Assembly (NCBI RefSeq): GCF_003205495.1
Contig: NZ_QJRX01000008.1
Coordinates: 1-64,000, forward strand
Source: Aquipseudomonas alcaligenes
GTDB taxonomy: Bacteria; Pseudomonadota; Gammaproteobacteria; Pseudomonadales; Pseudomonadaceae
Length of the DNA stretch: 64,000 bases
Direction of reading: 5' to 3'
Below are positions 63,298 through 64,000 of this stretch, piece by piece. Both the position numbers and the translations under genes were made by a program. Under the pieces are notes generated by a model. The model saw only the letters and a list, made by a program, of their open reading frames with translations, searched no databases and was not told the origin of the DNA. Numbering within the stretch: the first letter of the stretch is position 1; each line of letters opens with the position of its first letter.

Positions 63298-64000
63298 TGC
63301 GCCTGCCGTCGCTGCAGGCGCTCGGCCTGCTGCTGGTGCTCGGCGCCTGGGGCAGCGCCTGGGCGACCGTCCCGGTGCCCCTGCTCGACGCGCCCGGCTC
63401 GGTCGGCGTCGCCCGCCTGGATATCCAGGGCCGTCCGTTGCCCCAGGCCGAGGTGCCGCGCCTGCGCGCGCGCCTCGACGACCTGCTGGCGCAGCTGCGG
63501 CAGACCCCGGCGCTGGCGCCCCTGCGCGGCTTCGCCATCGACCAGGGGCTCGGCCTGTTCGAGCAGGACGCCGGGCTGCCCGGCGCGCCGGCGATCGGCC
63601 AGGCGCTGCTGCTGGTGCGGCGGGTCGATCCGGCGCGCAGCGAGCCGGCCGCCCAGGGCGGCTGGCGCGGCTATGGCGAGGGGCCGGGCATAGTGCTGCG
63701 GGTCAACGACCCGCGCGCGCTGTTCGGCTACCCGGTGGGCCGGGATGCGCTTGGCGACTACTACCAGGTGGCGGTCAAGCCGCGGCGCCTGCAGGGCATG
63801 CCGGTGCTGCAGGTCGGCAACAAGGATGTGGTGGTGGTGCACAAGCCGGGGCGCAAGCCGTTCACCCATGTCAGCCGGCAGCGTTATCTCGAGGGCCTGC
63901 TGGCCAGCGAGCGCGAGCACCTCGCCGGGCTGCAGCAGCAACTGGCCGAGGCCGGCGATGCCGAGAGCCGCCAGCAGCTGCAGCAGTTCATCCGCCAGTG
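63297..64000 (+). CDS. Secreted protein of unknown function (runs off window)
   Basis: From GTG 63297 the frame stays open to the window edge, giving at least 234 residues. The start RLPSLQALGLLLVLGAWGSAWA is a Sec signal peptide, with cleavage likely after AWA. The mature part contains VARLDIQGRPLPQAEV, VLRVNDPRALFGYPVGRDALGDYYQVAVKPRR and a helical, Gln-rich stretch at the end (about residues 210-234). No family was recognised. TAGTG overlap with the lipoprotein stop indicates coupled translation, so the two products may work together in the envelope under CreB control. Confidence 0.7.
   Translation, partial: MRLPSLQALGLLLVLGAWGSAWATVPVPLLDAPGSVGVARLDIQGRPLPQAEVPRLRARLDDLLAQLRQTPALAPLRGFAIDQGLGLFEQDAGLPGAPAIGQALLLVRRVDPARSEPAAQGGWRGYGEGPGIVLRVNDPRALFGYPVGRDALGDYYQVAVKPRRLQGMPVLQVGNKDVVVVHKPGRKPFTHVSRQRYLEGLLASEREHLAGLQQQLAEAGDAESRQQLQQFIRQ

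Overview
The window is a piece of a Pseudomonas-type gammaproteobacterial chromosome. It is GC-rich, with gene order birA-coaX-SPOR, tRNA-Tyr/Gly/Thr-tuf, tRNA-Trp-secE-nusG, a CoaX (type III) pantothenate kinase, uvrA/MFS/ssb, an OprC-type copper receptor and a CreBC system. Protein sequences throughout are Pseudomonas-like. The species was not determined. No insertion sequence, prophage or CRISPR array was seen.

Positions 1-34,850 are core information-processing genes, almost all on the + strand. The left edge is the 3' end of a 5S rRNA gene, so an rrn operon lies just upstream. Then come birA-coaX-SPOR, four tRNA genes, tuf, secE-nusG, rplKAJL-rpoBC, rpsLG-fusA-tuf, the S10 and spc ribosomal protein clusters with secY, and the alpha cluster (rpsM, rpsK, rpsD, rpoA, rplQ). 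Several junctions carry an intrinsic-terminator-like hairpin followed at once by a -35/-10 pair (nusG|rplK, rpoC|rpsL, tuf|rpsJ, rpsN|rpsH, rpmJ|rpsM). This suggests the long cluster is read as a chain of insulated units. The two tuf genes are almost identical at DNA level.

Positions 35,000-42,130 hold katG, uvrA (minus strand), a YajR-like MFS transporter and ssb. Positions 42,198-47,879 hold an envelope redox and copper section: a DUF2946 protein, an OprC/NosA-like TonB receptor, then a tight three-gene operon (c5-type cytochrome lipoprotein, Tat-exported flavoprotein of the aldonolactone oxidase family, Tat-type PLP enzyme of the alanine racemase/DSD1 fold). A convergent AraC regulator follows.

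Positions 49,179-55,049 hold a chemoreceptor, an RmlD-like protein lacking its catalytic Tyr/Lys, an intact NDP-sugar epimerase, an acyltransferase and an HD-GYP protein. The right end (55,090-64,000) is a CreB/CreC neighbourhood. The response regulator and sensor kinase genes are separated by a 3.8 kb opposite-strand gene for a SARP-type regulator with a degenerate cyclase domain and a STAND-like ATPase. Three direct-repeat sites resembling the cre/blr tag lie upstream of genes for a tiny secreted protein, a HAF-repeat protein and a small lipoprotein. This right-hand locus and the periplasmic cytochrome/flavoprotein/PLP operon are the two best candidates for undescribed systems.
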